In this document: positions 1 through 6,165 of the stretch, in pieces | Position numbering within the stretch: position 1 is the stretch's first letter | Layout of the letters: each line of letters begins with the position of its first letter | NCBI GenBank assembly: GCA_017400415.1 | Contig: JAFPTE010000001.1 | Coordinates: 1-8,166 of the forward strand | Length of the DNA stretch: 8,166 nt | Origin: Oscillospiraceae bacterium | GTDB lineage: Bacteria; Bacillota; Clostridia; Oscillospirales; Oscillospiraceae | Direction: 5' to 3' | Position numbers and translations under genes: made by a program | The notes under the pieces: generated by a model | What the model was told of the DNA's origin: nothing | Database searches by the model: none | The model's input: the letters and a program-made list of their open reading frames with translations, nothing else

Positions 1-1022
1 GAGACGCCCTTGGAAATAATGATGGGCTTGAACTCGCTGCCGTCCCGGAGGGCATCCGGGTCTATTTTTGTGCCCATTACCAGGTTATTGTCTTTATCAA
101 ATCCATAAATCTGGAAATGCTCGCCGAGGTAGGGGTCCTTGTAAACCTTGTTCCTTGATTTTACAAAGCCAATGGCGTCCTCCACCGGACCACGGCCGTT
201 GCCGTCCGGGTCTCCGAAGGAGTTGCCGTTTATGCCCAGAACGGCCTTGTAATCTGCGGCCATATTAACAAGGAAACGTCCTTCGCCCTTTCGGTTGGAT
301 ACGCCGAGGAAAACCTGGGAGCTGTCTTTAATAATGGCCAGCATGCCGTTGAACGGAATACCGTCCCTGTTTTTTCCGGAAACCTGGATGATAAGGATGT
401 CGTTAACTGTATCAATTGCCCAGACAGAGTCGCCGGCGGTGGTCTTGATGCCCAGGTCTGCGATATCCTTCATCTTGAGCCTGTCCAGATTCCAGTTTTT
501 GAAATCGGCTGGCAGAGTGTTTTTGTCTATCTGATAATATCGGCTCAGAAAGCTCTTGACCTCCGGCCGGGTGAAATAATCCTCCTCCTTGGGAGGCACC
601 ACAACGGGAGGCTCGTCGCCGGAAACGGGATCGGGCTGAGCGGGGTCTGTTACGGATGGCCCGGGATCAGGGGAATCCGCCGGGACTGAGGGAGAAGGGT
701 CAATCGGATCCAGAGTGCTGGGAGGTGGGGGAGTCCAATCCTCAATCGTACCAGCTTCAGCAGCTTCACGTTCTGCCACGACCTTGTCCACAACGGACTT
801 GGGAATAAGCCTCGTGGCCAGCCACTGATGCTTCCAGGTGCTCATGGCGGTATTTATCCAGACCTCACGCCAGTGGGTTATAAACGGCGTGGGGGAGTAG
901 ACGAAGGTTATATACCCGGTGACGATGACCAGGACTGCAACCACCAGGACGTAGGCCCAGGTGTATTTTTTGCGTTTATACAGCTTTGGCTTGGGGGAGC
1001 TTCGCTTCATTCGTTCATCCAC
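1..1022 (-). CDS. Membrane-anchored phosphodiester glycosidase (NAGPA-domain) paralog 1, 3' end cut by window edge
   Basis: The frame is open from a GTG at 1022 to the window edge (340 codons and no stop), so the C-terminus is missing. It starts with a basic cytoplasmic tail (KLYKRKKY, residues 13-20), then one hydrophobic segment at about 21-42, giving a predicted single-pass protein facing outward. A proline/aspartate-rich linker follows at roughly 95-145 and ends in PPVVVPPKEE. The extracellular part matches the neighbour at 1210-2526 almost residue for residue: in one 81-residue stretch beginning FLSRYYQIDKNTLP I count 63 identities. The start of a NAGPA (PF09992) domain is visible (GINGNSFGDPDGNGRG). 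The catalytic C-terminal DGG motif lies outside the window. GTG is chosen because GAGGTGAT sits 3 nt upstream exactly as in the paralog; an in-frame ATG at 1010 is less well placed. It has its own consensus promoter. The natural substrate is unknown; a sugar-phosphodiester in the cell envelope is a family-based guess. Confidence 0.85.
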   Translation of the reverse strand, partial: MDERMKRSSPKPKLYKRKKYTWAYVLVVAVLVIVTGYITFVYSPTPFITHWREVWINTAMSTWKHQWLATRLIPKSVVDKVVAEREAAEAGTIEDWTPPPPSTLDPIDPSPSVPADSPDPGPSVTDPAQPDPVSGDEPPVVVPPKEEDYFTRPEVKSFLSRYYQIDKNTLPADFKNWNLDRLKMKDIADLGIKTTAGDSVWAIDTVNDILIIQVSGKNRDGIPFNGMLAIIKDSSQVFLGVSNRKGEGRFLVNMAADYKAVLGINGNSFGDPDGNGRGPVEDAIGFVKSRNKVYKDPYLGEHFQIYGFDKDNNLVMGTKIDPDALRDGSEFKPIIISKGV

Positions 1023-1025
1023 AGT

Positions 1026-1033
1026 ATCACCTC
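1026..1033 (-). promoter_or_regulatory. Ribosome binding site of paralog 1
   Basis: GAGGTGAT on the minus strand is a complete 8-nt complement of the usual bacterial 16S rRNA 3' tail (AUCACCUC). It lies 3 nt before the GTG at 1022 and fixes that codon as the start. The same 8-mer and spacing occur before paralog 2. Confidence 0.85.
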
Positions 1034-1052
1034 TTATAATCAGCCGATTACT

Positions 1053-1081
1053 ATTATATATGAGGACAATTCGCCTGTCAA
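1053..1081 (-). promoter_or_regulatory. Consensus sigma-70/sigma-A promoter for paralog 1
   Basis: On the minus strand, TTGACA (1076-1081) and TATAAT (1053-1058) are separated by exactly 17 nt, a perfect match to the housekeeping consensus. Transcription would start near 1046, leaving a leader of about 24 nt before the GTG at 1022. A second TTGAC lies 7 nt upstream of the -35 (TTGACTGTTGACA). The short leader can form a 5-bp hairpin (TAATC-GGCT-GATTA) just ahead of the ribosome binding site, too weak to call a regulator. Confidence 0.88.
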
Positions 1082-1168
1082 CAGTCAATAGCACAAATCG
1101 GCGGCGGGTACGGGAAGGGCCTCATGTATGTTTGACGTAATATGCAGGAAAAAAGTTCCGGAAAAAGC

Positions 1169-1197
1169 AAAAAAAAACCCCGCTCTTCCGAGCGGGG
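1169..1197 (-). terminator. Intrinsic terminator after paralog 2
   Basis: Minus-strand stem CCCCGCTC / GAGCGGGG (8 bp, no mismatch) with a GGAA tetraloop, followed directly by nine T. It begins 12 nt after the stop codon of the gene at 1210-2526. It separates that gene from paralog 1, which then has its own promoter. Between this terminator and the promoter (1082-1168) I see no gene, only AT-rich runs and a TTCCGGAA palindrome. Confidence 0.95.
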
Positions 1198-1209
1198 AAT
1201 GGGAGTACT

Positions 1210-2526
1210 TTATCTTTTCTTGACTACCCAGGCGTTGGGCAGGTTCCGTCCGTTGGCGCTGACGGAGGAGGGGTGGGAGATGACCTCGCCGTCATAGACC
1301 ATCACTGCGCTGGAGCCGCCGTCGTTGCCCAGCACGTTCCAGGCGTTGTACTTAAGGAGGATCTTGGCCTCGTCACGGACCGTGCAGCCAGAGCTGCCGT
1401 TTTTGCCCCGGCCGTCAATGACCATTAGAAGGGTTTCCCTCTTGTTTGTCTGGCCGATGCAGCTTCTGGGCTGCATGCTGGTGCCGAAGCTGGCGTTGGC
1501 CACCCGGCTCTTGCCCTCCTTGACTATAACGGGCTTGAATTCCCCGGCGTCACGGAGAGTGGTGATATCCAGCTTTGTGCCCACCAGGAAGTTGTTTTCC
1601 CGGTCGAAGCCGCCCAGCTGGAAGGACTCCTGGCCGTACTGCTCGTGCCAGACCTTGCCCTGGGAGATGGCCAGGCCCATAACGTCCTCATAACCGCCCC
1701 GGCCCTTGCCGTCCGGGTCAATGAAGGGGTTGGCGTTGATGCAGAGGATGCCGTCATAGCGCTTGTTCATGTTGGCGCCGATAAGGCCCACATCCGGGGA
1801 GGTGGACATGGCCATAAAGACCTGGGAGCTGTCCTTGACGATGGCCAGATAGCCGCTGAAGGGCAGGCCGTCCTCATTCTTTCCGGAGACCTCCACAATC
1901 AGAATGCCGTTCACCGTGTCGATGGCCCAGACCGGGTCGCCGGCGGTGGTCTTGATGCCAAGAGAGGAGATGTTCTTCTTCTGGAGCTTATCCAGCTTCC
2001 AGTTCTTGAAGTCCTCCGGCAGGGTGTTTTTGTCAATCTGGTAATAGATGGAGAGGAAGCTCTTCACGTCCGCCCGGTCAAAGATGTTTTCCTCCTTGGG
2101 AGGCACCACCACCGGGGCGCTGCTCTGGCCGGGGTCCGGCTGCGAGGGCTCGGGCAGCTGAGGCTCCGGATCCGGGACGGTCTGCGAGGGGATGGTTATA
2201 TCGTCGCCCAGGGACTCAGGGGGCTTCTGGCTGTCCTCGGTCTCGTTTGCTTTCTCCGCCGCCTCAAGCCGGGACATAACGTCGTCAATAATGTCACCGG
2301 GGATGAACCTGGTGGCCAGCCACTGGTGCTTCCAGGTGCTCATGGCGGTGGTTATCCATATCTCACGCCAGCGGGTTATGAAGGGGTTGGGGGAGAAGAC
2401 AAAGGTTATGTAAAGTGCGGCAACCAAGAGCACAGCAATTACCAGGGCGTAGGCCCAGGTGTATTTCTTTTTCTTGTAAAGCCGGGGCTTGTTGGTCCGG
2501 TTGATCGTTCTGACAACTGTATCCAC
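1210..2526 (-). CDS. Membrane-anchored phosphodiester glycosidase (NAGPA-domain) paralog 2
   Basis: 438 residues from a GTG start. Residues 1-22 are a basic cytoplasmic tail (RLYKKKKY at 15-22), and about 23-44 form one hydrophobic helix, so the bulk is predicted outside the membrane. Residues about 98-145 are a Pro/Glu/Asp-rich linker. A conserved region (about 150-235) leads into a NAGPA-type domain (PF09992). Its hallmarks are CINANPFIDPDGKGRGG (262-278), the PRSCIG motif (Arg354), VIDGRGKNGSSG (369-380), NDGGSSAVM (401-409) and a terminal NGRNLPNAW (425-433). Human NAGPA cleaves a GlcNAc-1-phosphodiester; bacterial members are proposed to act on glycosyl phosphodiesters of surface polymers, but the substrate here is not predictable. 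The usual NxDGG reads as GNDGG, so the Asn is shifted by one place. An upstream in-frame ATG at 2742 is rejected as the start because the extension would translate the tRNA gene; GAGGTGAT 3 nt before GTG 2526 decides it. No good promoter of its own was found. Confidence 0.9.
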   Translation of the reverse strand: MDTVVRTINRTNKPRLYKKKKYTWAYALVIAVLLVAALYITFVFSPNPFITRWREIWITTAMSTWKHQWLATRFIPGDIIDDVMSRLEAAEKANETEDSQKPPESLGDDITIPSQTVPDPEPQLPEPSQPDPGQSSAPVVVPPKEENIFDRADVKSFLSIYYQIDKNTLPEDFKNWKLDKLQKKNISSLGIKTTAGDPVWAIDTVNGILIVEVSGKNEDGLPFSGYLAIVKDSSQVFMAMSTSPDVGLIGANMNKRYDGILCINANPFIDPDGKGRGGYEDVMGLAISQGKVWHEQYGQESFQLGGFDRENNFLVGTKLDITTLRDAGEFKPVIVKEGKSRVANASFGTSMQPRSCIGQTNKRETLLMVIDGRGKNGSSGCTVRDEAKILLKYNAWNVLGNDGGSSAVMVYDGEVISHPSSVSANGRNLPNAWVVKKR

Positions 2527-2529
2527 AGC

Positions 2530-2537
2530 ATCACCTC
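2530..2537 (-). promoter_or_regulatory. Ribosome binding site of paralog 2
   Basis: GAGGTGAT, 3 nt before the GTG at 2526, identical in sequence and spacing to the site before paralog 1. It sets the start downstream of the tRNA gene. A small AT-rich inverted repeat (CGTTT-TTT-AAACG, 2537-2549) touches its first base. Confidence 0.85.
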
Positions 2538-2572
2538 GTTTAAAAAACGAATATGTAAACTGATTTATCTGC

Positions 2573-2605
2573 AAAAAAACGCCGCAGACTATATTGTCCA
2601 CGGCG
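2573..2605 (-). terminator. Intrinsic terminator of tRNA-Gly
   Basis: On the minus strand a 10-bp stem (CGCCGTGGAC with GTCTGCGGCG, including two G-U pairs) encloses a 6-nt AT loop (AATATA) and is followed by seven T. It starts one base after the encoded CCA end of the tRNA. The G-U pairs sit mid-stem, so some read-through into the glycosidase gene 46 nt further on is plausible. Confidence 0.85.
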
Positions 2606-2606
2606 A

Positions 2607-2682
2607 TGGAGCGGCTTACGAGGCTCGAACTCGCTACCTCCACCTTGGCAAGGTGGCGCTCTACCAGATGAGCTAAAGCCGC
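2607..2682 (-). tRNA. tRNA-Gly (anticodon GCC)
   Basis: A 76-nt cloverleaf can be drawn by eye on the minus strand. The acceptor stem is GCGGCTT/AAGCCGC. The D arm contains AGCTCATCTGGTAGAGC. The anticodon stem CCACC/GGTGG encloses the loop TTGCCAA, giving anticodon GCC (glycine, reading GGC/GGT). The T arm carries GTTCGAGCC. The discriminator base is U73, as expected for bacterial tRNA-Gly, and the CCA end is encoded (2607-2609). A perfect consensus promoter lies upstream and a terminator directly downstream, so it is transcribed as a single tRNA, possibly with read-through into the next gene. Confidence 0.97.
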
Positions 2683-2713
2683 AAATTTTTCTGTTTCCTT
2701 CCGAACAAAAGCT

Positions 2714-2742
2714 ATTATACTCCCCGGGGCACCGTTTGTCAA
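2714..2742 (-). promoter_or_regulatory. Consensus promoter of tRNA-Gly
   Basis: On the minus strand TTGACA (2737-2742) and TATAAT (2714-2719) are 17 nt apart, a perfect housekeeping promoter. Transcription would begin near 2706, about 24 nt before the mature tRNA 5' end. The spacer contains the palindrome CCCCGGGG (2722-2729), unusual in being GC-only within an AT-rich stretch. Confidence 0.9.
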
Positions 2743-2765
2743 CAGAAAAATGAAATTTTTTCCTG

Positions 2766-2792
2766 GGCCCCTCAGGAAATAAGTGAGGGGCC
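2766..2792 (-). terminator. Stem-loop overlapping the lipoprotein stop codon, possible terminator
   Basis: A perfect 9-bp minus-strand stem, GGCCCCTCA / TGAGGGGCC, with a 9-nt loop. The 5' arm is the last codons of the lipoprotein gene and the TGA stop is in the 3' arm. It is followed by CAGGAAAAAATTT rather than a T-run, so it is not a classical intrinsic terminator. It may protect the operon mRNA 3' end, pause polymerase, or act with Rho. A second, weaker AT-rich hairpin follows before the tRNA promoter. Confidence 0.45.
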
Positions 2793-3887
2793 GTCGCAGG
2801 CGGGATAATCGGACAGGCTCCAGCGGTACCTGGCGCTCATCTCCTCATCGTTGCAGAAGGCAAGCTGCTCATCGGTCACATCCAGATGGTAAAGACTGCC
2901 GTTTTCCAGCCTTACGGTGTTCCAGCTGTGGGAGACGTTGTTGAGACGGCCCCGGACAACGCCGCACTCAATGCCCATCCGGTCGCAGATGAACTTGAAC
3001 GCCATGGCGAAGCCCTCTCCGGCGGCGCGCTTCTGGCTGAGGGCGCCGTAAACCGTGTATATCTGGGTCCAGGGGGAGTACTGGTCCTCCGCTTCACGCT
3101 CCCAATCATATTCCACCTGTCCCCGCAGGGCCTGGGCCAGCAGGGTCACACGGGTGCTGACGGGGGTCTCCTCATCCTCGGTGTCAACGGCTTCAATGAT
3201 CTCCTGGGCGGCAGCCCGTATTTCGGTAAGGCGGGTCTGGGTCTCCGCTGCGGCGTAGGGATATGTCAGGGTCAGCTCCGCAATGGCGCCTGGCTCCTGG
3301 GCGGGGTAGAAGCTCACGGAGACCTCCGGCCGGTAGAGCATCTCCGGCTGGGAGAAGTAGAGCGTGTCCATAGCTCTGTCCACGGCGGCCTGGGAGCAGT
3401 CCTCCTGGCCGCAGAAGAAGGCGGCGTTTATCCGCCGGTTCTCCACAGCCCATTGCAGAAACAGGCTCAGGTCCACCTCTCCGCTGCGTATGGTCCGCAT
3501 CTCGGCGGCGGTCTTCTTGTAGGTCACGGTGATGTCCGCCTCGTAATAGGTGACTATCTGGTTTACGCTGTAATCCAGATAAAAAACCGCATAGGAGCCC
3601 AAAGGGTAGGCGGTGACGGCGTTGAGCCTGGCCTGGGCCAGGTCGGAGACTATGTCCCCGTCATAATCGGTGAATCTCAGGCGCCCGAACTCGGCGTGGG
3701 CGGCGATAAGGTTTTCCAGGGCATGCTGGAGCTCGCTGAGATTGGATACGTTTACGGCGGGGGTGTCCGGCAGGGCAGGGGCGCTGTTGTGGGGCCGGGA
3801 GTTGTTGTACTCACCCTCAAGCAGACCTGAGCAGCCGGACAGGGTGAGGATGGTCAGGGCAAGAATCAGCCATATGAACTTTTTCAT
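2772..3887 (-). CDS. Lipoprotein with degenerate transglutaminase-like domain
   Basis: 371 residues. The N-terminus is a lipoprotein signal (MKKF, then a hydrophobic stretch) ending in the lipobox L16-S17-G18-C19, so the mature protein should be lipid-anchored outside the membrane. Residues 20-45 are a Pro/Asn/Ser linker. Residues about 50-230 look like the N-terminal region common in Firmicutes transglutaminase-like lipoproteins (LYFSQPEMLYRPE at 176-188). The C-terminal core (about 275-365) matches the family pattern: AAGEGFAMAF (288-297), CDRMGIECGVVRG, HSW (His320) and YHLDVTDE (Asp336), then WSLSDYPAC. The family has Cys in the CxGYA motif; here the position is Gly290, encoded GGA, at least two base changes from any Cys codon. 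With His and Asp kept but the nucleophile gone, it is probably non-catalytic, perhaps binding envelope protein or peptidoglycan. Start: ATG preceded by AAAGGAG and GAGG. It lies 17 nt after the topoisomerase A gene, probably in the same operon; why it is there is unknown. Confidence 0.85.
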   Translation of the reverse strand: MKKFIWLILALTILTLSGCSGLLEGEYNNSRPHNSAPALPDTPAVNVSNLSELQHALENLIAAHAEFGRLRFTDYDGDIVSDLAQARLNAVTAYPLGSYAVFYLDYSVNQIVTYYEADITVTYKKTAAEMRTIRSGEVDLSLFLQWAVENRRINAAFFCGQEDCSQAAVDRAMDTLYFSQPEMLYRPEVSVSFYPAQEPGAIAELTLTYPYAAAETQTRLTEIRAAAQEIIEAVDTEDEETPVSTRVTLLAQALRGQVEYDWEREAEDQYSPWTQIYTVYGALSQKRAAGEGFAMAFKFICDRMGIECGVVRGRLNNVSHSWNTVRLENGSLYHLDVTDEQLAFCNDEEMSARYRWSLSDYPACDGPSLIS

Positions 3888-3904
3888 GCCATCCTCAACT
3901 CCTT

Positions 3905-6148
3905 TTATTCTATGGTAAGCTGTTCGTTGCCGCTGTCCTCCTCCCTGAGAAGGGCGCCGGCGGCAGGCACGGACCGCACACGGTAGCGGCTGACGTTTTT
4001 GATGGGCGTCTCGGCAAGGGGCCTTGCGGAGACAAGGACCTTGTTTTTCTTGAGGCTCATGACCGCCACGCCCTGGGTGGTCTTGCTGGTCTTGGGGGCC
4101 AGGTGGGCGGTGGAGAACACCATGCAGCGGCCGTCGGAGGCCGTCAGGGCAATTTCAATATCCTCTTTAAGGGGCACGATGGAAACCAGGGGAGCCTTGT
4201 CGGAGTAAGCGCCTGTGAGCTTTTTGCGGTTGAGCTTGGTCTGGTAGCCGGTCAGCTCCACCCTGGCGGCCTTGCCGCCCTCATAGAAGAAGACCACGCT
4301 GCCGCTGTAATCTTTGGGGTCCAGAACATAGATGGCGTTTTCGCCCTCGTCCATCTTGAGGACCGTAGGCAGGTAGGAGCCCAGAGCGGAGGCCTTGGTG
4401 TCGGCAAAGTCGGAGAGCCTCGTCTTATAGCACTGGTACTTATCCGTGAACACCAGAAGCTCCGAGGCGTTGTCCGCCTCAAAGCTCAGCAGGAGCTCAT
4501 CTCCCTCCTTGAACTTCTGCTCGGAGGACATGCGCAGGGACTGGGGGGTGATCTTCTTAAGGTAGCCCTCCCGGGAGAAGAACACTGTGACCGGGTAGGA
4601 GTCCACCTTCTCCGCCTCCTCCTCGTAGACCATATCGTCGGAGTAGACGATGCCGGAGCGCCGGGGCTGGGCGTATTTCTTGATTACGTTTTCCAGGTCG
4701 GCCTTTATGATGGCCTTGATGCGGCGGCGGTTTTTCAGAACATCCTCCAGGTCCGCAATCTCCTTTTCCAGCTTCTCAATGTCCTCCAGCCGGCGGAGAA
4801 TGTATTCCTTGTTGATATTCCGGAGCTTGATCTCCGCCACGAACTCAGCCTGAATCTCGTCAATGCCGAAGCCTATCATCAGGTTGGGGATAACGGCGGC
4901 GTCCTCCTCCGTCTCCCGGATGATTTTGATGGCCTTGTCGATATCCAGAAGGATTTTGGAAAGGCCCTTGAGCAGGTGGAGCCGGTCCTTTTTCTGGCTC
5001 AGCTCACAGAAAACGCGCCTGCGGATGCACTCGCTTCTCCAGGCGGTCCACTCCTCCAGAATCTGCCGTATGCCCATGACCCGGGGGGAGCCGGCAATGA
5101 GTATGTTGAAGTTTGCCGGGTAGGCGTCCATAAGGGTGGTGGTCTTGAAGAGCTTGGCCATGAGCTTGTCCGGGTCCGTGCCCCGCTTCAGGTCGATGGT
5201 GAGCTTAAGGCCGGAGAGGTCCGTCTCGTCACGCATATCGGCAATTTCCCGGGCCTTGCCGGTCTTCACCATGTCGGCTATCTTGTCGATAATGGCCTCA
5301 ACGGTGGTGGTGTAGGGTATCTCATATATCTCGATGAGGTTTTCTTCCTTGATGTAGCGCCAGCGGGACCGGACCTTTATGCTGCCCCGGCCGGTCTCGT
5401 AAACCTCCCGTATGGCGTCCGGGTCATAGATTACCTCGCCGCCGGTGGGGAAGTCCGGGGCGGGCAGGGTGGTGTAGATATCGCAGTCCGGGTCGGACAG
5501 GTAGGCTATCTCCGTGCGGCAGACCTCCTCCAGGTTGAAGGAGCAGATGTTGGAGGCCATGCCCACGGCAATGCCCGTGTTGGCGGAGACCAGCACGTTG
5601 GGGAAGGTGGTAGGCAGCAGGGTGGGCTCCTTGGTGGTGGAGTCGTAGTTATCCACAAAGTCCACCGTGTCGGAGTTTATCTCACGGAAAAGCTCGCTGC
5701 AGATAGGGGAGAGCTTGGCCTCCGTGTAGCGGGAGGCGGCGTAGCTCATATCCCGGGAGAAGACCTTGCCGAAGTTGCCCTTGCTGTCCACAAAGGGGGT
5801 CAGCAGGGCGGAGTAGCCCTTGGAAAGGCGGACCATGGTCTCATAGATGGCGGCGTCTCCGTGGGGGTTCAGACGCATGGTCTGGCCCACGATATTGGCG
5901 CTCTTGGTTCTGCCGCCGGTGAGCAGGTTCATCCTGTACATGGTGTACAGGAGCTTTCTGTGGGCGGGCTTGAAGCCGTCTATCTCCGGAATGGCACGGG
6001 AGACAATGACGCTCATGGCGTAGGGCATGTAGTTGAGCTCCAGGGTGTCCACTATGGGCTGGTCCATGACCTCTGCCTTCAGGCCCATTACGTTGGGATT
6101 ATCCTTTTTTGCGGACTCGGCCTCCGGGTCCGTTTTCTTCTTGGCCAC
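3905..6148 (-). CDS. parC: DNA topoisomerase IV-like (type IIA) subunit A
   Basis: 747 residues from a GTG start. This subunit cuts and rejoins both DNA strands for strand passage, working as A2B2 with the subunit encoded just upstream. The N-terminal breakage-reunion region is clear: YAMSVIVSRAIPEIDGFKPAHRKLLY (43-68), NPHGDAAIYETMVR (94-107), GNFG (124-127) and the catalytic Arg140-Tyr141 in SRYTEAKL. PDFPTGGEVI (231-240) and EIPYTTTVEAIIDKI follow, then a long coiled-coil/tower region (about 370-490). The C-terminal domain (about 517-747) is the DNA-wrapping propeller; I see no GyrA box (QRRGGKG), which favours topoisomerase IV over gyrase. Several motifs are divergent: the loop before the Tyr is 2 residues longer than in typical GyrA, GSSGIAVGMATNIPPHN reads ANTGIAVGMASNICSFN, and the quinolone-contact Ser is Ala99 with Glu103 at the acidic site. 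The symbol is a best guess; a second gyrA-type name is possible. GTG 6148 is set by AGGAGG 8 nt upstream. Confidence 0.9.
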   Translation of the reverse strand: MAKKKTDPEAESAKKDNPNVMGLKAEVMDQPIVDTLELNYMPYAMSVIVSRAIPEIDGFKPAHRKLLYTMYRMNLLTGGRTKSANIVGQTMRLNPHGDAAIYETMVRLSKGYSALLTPFVDSKGNFGKVFSRDMSYAASRYTEAKLSPICSELFREINSDTVDFVDNYDSTTKEPTLLPTTFPNVLVSANTGIAVGMASNICSFNLEEVCRTEIAYLSDPDCDIYTTLPAPDFPTGGEVIYDPDAIREVYETGRGSIKVRSRWRYIKEENLIEIYEIPYTTTVEAIIDKIADMVKTGKAREIADMRDETDLSGLKLTIDLKRGTDPDKLMAKLFKTTTLMDAYPANFNILIAGSPRVMGIRQILEEWTAWRSECIRRRVFCELSQKKDRLHLLKGLSKILLDIDKAIKIIRETEEDAAVIPNLMIGFGIDEIQAEFVAEIKLRNINKEYILRRLEDIEKLEKEIADLEDVLKNRRRIKAIIKADLENVIKKYAQPRRSGIVYSDDMVYEEEAEKVDSYPVTVFFSREGYLKKITPQSLRMSSEQKFKEGDELLLSFEADNASELLVFTDKYQCYKTRLSDFADTKASALGSYLPTVLKMDEGENAIYVLDPKDYSGSVVFFYEGGKAARVELTGYQTKLNRKKLTGAYSDKAPLVSIVPLKEDIEIALTASDGRCMVFSTAHLAPKTSKTTQGVAVMSLKKNKVLVSARPLAETPIKNVSRYRVRSVPAAGALLREEDSGNEQLTIE

Positions 6149-6156
6149 AGGTTATG

Positions 6157-6162
6157 CCTCCT
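6157..6162 (-). promoter_or_regulatory. Ribosome binding site of topoisomerase subunit A
   Basis: AGGAGG on the minus strand, 8 nt before the GTG at 6148 and placed in the 17-nt gap after the subunit B stop (TGA, 6166-6168). It supports the GTG start over the in-frame Met codons at residues 21 and 28. Confidence 0.85.
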
Positions 6163-6165
6163 CTC

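Noticed and set aside
1023..1052. Regulatory RNA (riboswitch) in the paralog 1 leader
   Set aside because: The predicted leader is only about 24 nt with one 5-bp hairpin, too short for a known riboswitch class.
2538..2572. Possible promoter for paralog 2 (TTTACA or TTGCAG as -35)
   Set aside because: No acceptable -10 box at 16-18 nt spacing follows either hexamer.
2607..2682. tRNA-Gly as an integration (att) site for a mobile element
   Set aside because: I found no duplicate of the tRNA 3' end in the window and no integrase or phage-like gene.
2527..2742. In-frame N-terminal extension of the glycosidase gene up to an ATG at 2742
   Set aside because: It would translate the whole tRNA-Gly gene and its terminator; the strong ribosome binding site and the paralog's matching start place the real start at 2526.
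1645..3830. Two plus-strand open frames (1645-2676 and 2886-3830)
   Set aside because: Both mirror real minus-strand genes; the first also runs antisense across the tRNA.
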